NCBI GenBank assembly: GCA_023425485.1
Contig: JAFACO010000536.1
Location: forward strand, 1 to 8,225
From: Bacillota bacterium
Lineage (GTDB): Bacteria; Bacillota; Clostridia; Lachnospirales; Lachnospiraceae
DNA length: 8,225 bases
Direction: 5' to 3'
Below, piece after piece: positions 5,307 through 8,225 of the stretch. The notes below the pieces were generated by a model. That model saw nothing but the letters and a program-made list of their open reading frames with translations, was not told where the DNA came from and did not search any database. Every line of letters begins with the position of its first letter. Position 1 is the stretch's first letter. Position numbers and translations under genes: made by a program.

Positions 5307-6624
5307 AATTTAGATATGGTAAACACACCAGTACAACCGCTATGCAGAAAAGTAGTATAGTTTTTATTATCAGACTTGATGTTTTTGCTAAAGTATTTTT
5401 TTTCTTTATTATTTTTGAAACCATATTTATAATAAAATACAAAAGCAGCAAGCAGATAAATGAGCAAATAATATCAAGTGTTGCTACCGAAACAAAGCTG
5501 ATATTATACTTATCGACACCTTGTAAGGCTGCCATATAATTTTGGGTAATGTAAACAGCCGGAGAAAGCATACTATTACAGAGCGTAGCAACAGCGATCC
5601 TACTTTTCAAGTTAATCATGATACAAGAACCATAATTTTGTATACCTCCTGTATGCATTATTTTTTCTCCGTCGGCAGATATATGCCAGCCAAAAAGATA
5701 ATAATCATCACCCTCTTGTGGTATGTAGGCACACTGGCTGATATCATGCGTCCGTGCAATGGCAATTTTTAAATTATCAGGAACGTTTGCATCTCCCATT
5801 TGGGCTTTTATCCATTTACTTAAATCAGCAGTGCAGGTAATCAAGCCTCCCGCAGGTTTATTGGCACCATCAAGCTCAACATCATATTCCATACTACATC
5901 CCAAAAAAGTTCTGGATCCACTAATAAATGAATCATTTTGAATTGCTTGATCCAAATATAAATAGGTGCTATTCATTCCAAGCGGTAATAAAATGTTTTC
6001 CTGAATATAAGCTTCATAGTTCTTACCCGTAATAACTTCAAGTAAATATGCAAGTATTGTATAATTCATATTTACATATTGATATTGCGATCCCGGAGTA
6101 AAATCAAGTTCCATACCATTAATTGCCTTTACGCTTTTTTCAATCACACCCCTATAATCACCTGATGGTAGATTATATAGAGTTTTGTATGGAATTCCGC
6201 TAGAATGGGATAGTAGCTGACGAATTGTTATATCTGTTTTTTCCCCTTCGTAAAGAAACTGCAACCAAGGAATATATTCTGATATATTATTATCCAGATT
6301 AATATACCCTTCATCCGTTATCATTTGAATTGCTAAACCAGTAAACGCTTTTGTCGTTGATCCAAGTACAAATAACGAAGAATCGCTAATATTTGCTCCA
6401 TGACTTTTACCGTAATTATCATAATTCAACTCAGAATTCTTATACTCAACCACTGCGCAAGCCGGTATATGATGAGCTATCATAATTTTCTCAGTAGCAT
6501 TATGTATATCATTCTCTTTCGAAAAAACATTCAAGTGTAAGAGCATTATATAAGCGAAGGCAAAACATAATGATGTTATAATAAATATTTTCTTGATTTT
6601 ATTTACTTTTATTGCTTTTTTCAT
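5209..6624 (-). CDS. Membrane-anchored serine hydrolase, class C beta-lactamase/penicillin-binding family
   Basis: The 471-residue frame encodes a surface enzyme of the beta-lactamase family (serine beta-lactamase-like, PF00144), with a probable role in cell-wall peptide or D-amino-acid peptide hydrolysis. A basic N-terminus and hydrophobic helix (residues 11-33) form an uncleaved anchor or signal. The catalytic motifs are STTK (89-92, nucleophile Ser89), Tyr183-Val-Asn185 and HTGG (324-327, equivalent to KTG). LLSHSSGIP (137-145) and LPLGMNSTYL (213-222) are further family hallmarks. Membrane helices follow at about 375-400 and 415-438. The last 32 residues are polar and look out of frame; see 5172-5306. 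AGGAGG (6635-6630) sits 5 bases before the ATG. It stands alone, with its own promoter. Many family members do not hydrolyse beta-lactams, so resistance should not be assumed. Confidence 0.88.
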   Translation of the reverse strand: MKKAIKVNKIKKIFIITSLCFAFAYIMLLHLNVFSKENDIHNATEKIMIAHHIPACAVVEYKNSELNYDNYGKSHGANISDSSLFVLGSTTKAFTGLAIQMITDEGYINLDNNISEYIPWLQFLYEGEKTDITIRQLLSHSSGIPYKTLYNLPSGDYRGVIEKSVKAINGMELDFTPGSQYQYVNMNYTILAYLLEVITGKNYEAYIQENILLPLGMNSTYLYLDQAIQNDSFISGSRTFLGCSMEYDVELDGANKPAGGLITCTADLSKWIKAQMGDANVPDNLKIAIARTHDISQCAYIPQEGDDYYLFGWHISADGEKIMHTGGIQNYGSCIMINLKSRIAVATLCNSMLSPAVYITQNYMAALQGVDKYNISFVSVATLDIICSFICLLLLYFIINMVSKIIKKKNTLAKTSSLIIKTILLFCIAVVLVCLPYLNWIHLRYALEVVCNDNDFFYYRRDSSLRIKNIF

Positions 6625-6685
6625 TATCTCCTCCTAATAAAATCCAAATTACTATTTCTCTTATAATAAACGCTCACCTTCTTTG

Positions 6686-6713
6686 ATTATCTTCAATTTT
6701 AAAATTGTATCAA
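6686..6713 (-). promoter_or_regulatory. Promoter of the serine hydrolase with a palindrome in its spacer
   Basis: On the minus strand TTGATA (6713-6708, 5 of 6) and GATAAT (6691-6686, 5 of 6) are 16 bases apart. The spacer contains CAATTTTAAAATTG (6694-6707), a perfect 14-base palindrome. A dimeric protein bound there would occlude both boxes, so this is a plausible repressor operator. Short AT palindromes also arise by chance in such DNA. The leader to the ATG would be about 55 bases. Confidence 0.55.
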
Positions 6714-6814
6714 CTTCCTTGTTATTCAACCGTATTTACTTTTTATCTATGAACTATAAAGACTAAACTCCTTTTGATAATAGCCAATATTTATTTGTCA
6801 GTTCACCCCTATCC

Positions 6815-6861
6815 AAAAAAATACCCCTCGATATGTTCCCATAAACAGATACCGAAGGGTA
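6815..6861 (-). terminator. Orphan intrinsic terminator pointing to a lost minus-strand gene
   Basis: On the minus strand TACCCTTCGGTATCTGTT (from 6861) pairs with AACATATCGAGGGGTA (ending 6822) around TATGGG. Two G-U pairs and one bulge occur, and the hairpin is followed by seven T (6821-6815). On the plus strand those wobble positions become mismatches and there is no T-run, so the minus direction is functional. No intact minus-strand gene ends close by. The nearest is at 7280, and the interval holds decayed coding fragments. Confidence 0.72.
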
Positions 6862-6894
6862 AAGTCAAGTCGAATTATTAACCTTTATATTACA

Positions 6895-7175
6895 TCATCT
6901 ATCAAACACAGCATTTTCAATACTTTCGGTGTCTCTCTTTTTCGATATCAAAACAATTACTTCCACATGCCTTGAGGAGATAAAAAAGATGCTTCTTGAG
7001 CCTGCTTCCTAAGTATATCTCGAATCAAAAAATAACCAATAAGTCCTTATACATGACCTCGTTCATAAGAATCCTATACTTTCAACATGTTGAGAGTATC
7101 AGTTTTCTTAATCCACTTCTTTGCCTTTTTATAGTTGTCGATTCTAGGGAAATTCTGATAATTCTCAACGAACAT
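6895..7175 (-). pseudogene. Decayed minus-strand coding remnants in several frames
   Basis: Short protein-like runs follow one another on the minus strand in different frames. 7175-7074 reads MFVENYQNFPRIDNYKKAKK and ends in NMLKV. Seven bases later, after an AGGA, 7066 starts MNEVMYKDL; continuing in another frame is IGYFLIRDILRKQAQEAS, ending at 6957. A third frame reads HVEVIVLISKKRDTES from 6969 to a stop at 6895. The last resembles the HVE-hydrophobic motif near the end of some RNA methyltransferases, but ten residues are too few to claim this. Together with the terminator at 6815-6861 this suggests an inactivated operon. I cannot identify the genes. Confidence 0.35.
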
Positions 7176-7201
7176 AGAGTACTGTAAAAGTATATCTGTG
7201 C

Positions 7202-7245
7202 AAAACCAAATCCTGATGATTCGATATCATCTTTATGCGGGTTTT
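7202..7245. repeat. Two-tier hairpin downstream of the DUF6809-like gene
   Basis: AAAACC (7202-7207) pairs with GGTTTT (7240-7245). Inside it, GATGAT (7215-7220) pairs with ATCATC (7226-7231) around TCGAT, with internal loops of seven and eight bases. It lies 34 bases past the stop of the minus-strand gene at 7280 and could be a weak terminator, although the only T-run is within the stem. Confidence 0.35.
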
Positions 7246-7279
7246 AGCTTGCCAACAAAATCCCATGTATTATTATAAA

Positions 7280-7552
7280 TTAATTCTTATCTTTTAAAAC
7301 CTCTATCATGATTAATACCCCATGCTTAAAACCGCATTCAAAAGCATCATCTGTTTCTATTGCCACAGATTCATTATGTAAATCCATCAACTTTATAATG
7401 GTTTTATAGTCTTCTTCCGAAACATTCTTTTTTAGTGATTCTATTGCTTCAATAGCCTTTTTATTGATACTACAGTATTCTGGGTTTTTATCATAAAAGG
7501 ATTGATTTCGGTTAAAATCAGCATAATATAGCTTTTTAAGTATTGTGTCCAT
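7280..7552 (-). CDS. Small DUF6809-like protein
   Basis: This is a 90-residue acidic, helical cytoplasmic protein with no catalytic motif. The opening MDTILKKLYYADFN, a central helix (ESLKKNVSEEDYKTIIKLMDL, about 38-58), and the ending ECGFKHGVLIMIEVLKDKN match the pattern of small clostridial DUF6809 proteins. In that family an LYYG-type start and a GF-x-G-x-x-L/I-M-x-E-V-L end are conserved. Function is unknown; such genes are often found in integrative elements and other accessory regions. The ribosome binding site is AAAGGAAAG (minus strand, 7568-7560), with its AGGA core a somewhat long 10 bases from the ATG. It is flanked by non-coding DNA on both sides. Confidence 0.75.
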   Translation of the reverse strand: MDTILKKLYYADFNRNQSFYDKNPEYCSINKKAIEAIESLKKNVSEEDYKTIIKLMDLHNESVAIETDDAFECGFKHGVLIMIEVLKDKN

Positions 7553-7645
7553 TATATTTCTTTCCTTTCATCATAATTACAAGTTTTATTTTCTCTTTCA
7601 TCATAGAATTTAATAGCATTATTATTTTGAAACATTGTAATGTAG

Positions 7646-7663
7646 TAACTTATAAGTAAGTTA
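7646..7663. promoter_or_regulatory. Compact palindrome with three half-sites upstream of the DUF6809-like gene
   Basis: TAACTTA (7646-7652) and TAAGTTA (7657-7663) form a perfect inverted repeat around TAAG. That centre also makes ACTTATAAGT (7648-7657) a second, overlapping 10-base palindrome. It lies about 95 bases upstream of the minus-strand start at 7552. A possible -10 box TACAAT (minus strand, 7639-7634) sits 6 bases further on, so a bound protein would cover the -35 position. No -35 match is seen. Confidence 0.35.
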
Positions 7664-7931
7664 TTATATCTCTCCCTAACAATATTCTATTAGCTTCAAT
7701 AATCCAGCACAGTAAACTAAAAATTATTAATACTCAAACTCATAATATAAAAGATAAAAATAGAAAATACATGTTTCTATCTTTATTTGAATCTTTTTAA
7801 TAGATTTGGATATTTATAAACATTGTGCCAATACTATGTAAATTAATTATCCCGTATCATTCGTAGCCCGTTCCTGACCTATATTGACTTATATAATATT
7901 AATTCATTTTCCTTATAACAAAATTCTTGAA
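7664..7931. other. AT-rich spacer with no recognisable gene
   Basis: No open frame with a start and ribosome binding site, tRNA, or ordered repeat is visible on either strand. There is a loose, bulged inverted repeat (TAGAAA against TTTCTA with ATACATG between) around 7770-7795. Single -35-like hexamers such as TTGACT near 7885 have no partner -10 box at proper spacing. Confidence 0.5.
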
Positions 7932-7948
7932 TGTTCCTTATTAGAACA
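7932..7948. promoter_or_regulatory. Operator 1 of the XRE-type regulator
   Basis: TGTTC (7932-7936) and GAACA (7944-7948) are inverted around CTTATTA. Symmetry extends one further pair (A7931/T7949). It covers the -35 position of the regulator's promoter and matches the second site exactly in both half-sites and spacing. Confidence 0.68.
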
Positions 7949-7963
7949 TTGTTTCTCGCAATT

Positions 7964-7972
7964 TGATATAAA
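7964..7972 (+). promoter_or_regulatory. Extended -10 promoter of the XRE-type regulator
   Basis: TG-A-TATAAA (TG at 7964-7965, hexamer 7967-7972) is an extended -10 element, which can work without a good -35 box. The -35 position (about 7944-7949) holds only GAACAT and lies within operator 1. Transcription would begin near 7979, at the edge of operator 2. Confidence 0.55.
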
Positions 7973-7979
7973 ATGATTA

Positions 7980-7996
7980 TGTTCCAATAAAGAACA
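7980..7996. promoter_or_regulatory. Operator 2 of the XRE-type regulator
   Basis: TGTTC (7980-7984) and GAACA (7992-7996) are inverted around CAATAAA. The site is 48 bases downstream of operator 1 and ends one base short of the ribosome binding site GAGGTGA at 7997-8003. Binding here would block early transcription, which suggests negative autoregulation. Confidence 0.68.
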
Positions 7997-8008
7997 GAGG
8001 TGAAGATT

Positions 8009-8225
8009 ATGAAATTAATTTTAGATACTGAAGATCGCAATGTTATAGGTTACCAAATAAAATCAGCAAGACTAGGCTGTAAAATGACTCAAAAAGATCT
8101 ATCTGCTAAGCTTGAAACTTTAGCTGTTTATATAGACAGAGCAAGTATTTCTAAACTTGAACAGAAAAAAAGAATTGTAACTGATATAGAGATATTAGCG
8201 CTTTCAAAAGTACTAAATGTTAGCA
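8009..8225 (+). CDS. XRE/Cro-type helix-turn-helix regulator, N-terminal part
   Basis: The frame starts at ATG 8009 after GAGGTGA (7997-8003, 5-base spacing) and leaves the window after 72 codons. MKLILDTEDRNVIGYQIKSA leads into a Cro/C1-type HTH: RLGCKMTQKDLSAKLETL (21-38) forms helices 1 and 2, and ASISKLEQKKRIVTDIEILA (45-64) holds the recognition helix and the conserved SKLE...R...D motif. This DNA-binding module is typical of phage-type and conjugative-element repressors as well as of chromosomal regulators. The paired operators around its promoter indicate that it controls its own expression and perhaps further genes. The C-terminus, which would show any ligand or protease domain, is outside the window. 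Confidence 0.88.
   Translation, partial: MKLILDTEDRNVIGYQIKSARLGCKMTQKDLSAKLETLAVYIDRASISKLEQKKRIVTDIEILALSKVLNVS

Noticed and set aside
5267..5467. Minus-strand frame of 66 codons overlapping the end of the serine hydrolase
   Set aside because: It is a shadow of the real frame through the membrane helices. It is not the frame that carries the displaced C-terminal helix.
6996..7187. Plus-strand frame of 63 codons in the non-coding stretch before the DUF6809-like gene
   Set aside because: No ribosome binding site, and the opposite strand shows more protein-like fragments and an aligned terminator.
1..8225. CRISPR array, tRNA or rRNA genes, intact insertion sequences
   Set aside because: No regularly spaced repeats, no cloverleaf or rRNA-like segment, and no transposase with terminal repeats were seen; the only mobile-element trace is the recombinase fragment.

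Overview
The window reads as accessory DNA from a low-GC, Gram-positive anaerobe, most likely of the Clostridia. The evidence is AT-rich spacers, strong AGGAGG-type ribosome binding sites on most genes, a LanF/BcrA-type ABC exporter, a small DUF6809-like protein, and a fragment of a large serine recombinase typical of clostridial integrative elements. No species can be named. Base composition changes visibly along the window: the AraC/SDR block is more GC-rich than the serine hydrolase and everything after about 5200, so the region looks like a patchwork.

Bases 1-1878 hold a self-contained export module. The tail of an upstream gene (perhaps a TetR-type repressor) is followed by a terminator hairpin, a promoter and a near-perfect palindrome. 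Then come an ABC ATPase, its six-helix permease and a 94-residue two-helix membrane protein, with a 4-base overlap and then direct stop-start abutment. The ATPase has glutamate in the Q-loop, as in lantibiotic-immunity LanF proteins. Directly after the operon lies a piece of the zinc ribbon of a large serine recombinase.

Bases 2037-4060 hold a divergent pair: an AraC-family regulator (minus) and a short-chain dehydrogenase (plus). Their shared spacer carries two 21-base direct repeats 64 bases apart, the nearer one just upstream of the dehydrogenase promoter, as expected for AraC-type activation. A second, unrelated dehydrogenase (minus, 4097-4939) converges on the first. It has its own consensus promoter and a clear hairpin terminator.

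Bases 5172-6715 hold a membrane-anchored serine hydrolase of the class C beta-lactamase/penicillin-binding family. Its C-terminal end appears frameshifted: a further hydrophobic segment continues in another frame. Its promoter has a perfect 14-base palindrome between the -35 and -10 boxes.

Bases 6720-8225 are mostly non-coding or decayed. They contain an orphan minus-strand terminator, overlapping short protein-like fragments in different frames, a small DUF6809-like gene, and the start of an XRE/Cro-type regulator. Two matching palindromes bracket the regulator's promoter, a clear autoregulation layout. I do not see a coherent new multi-gene system. The most checkable novelties are the operator architectures, the frameshift and the recombinase scar.
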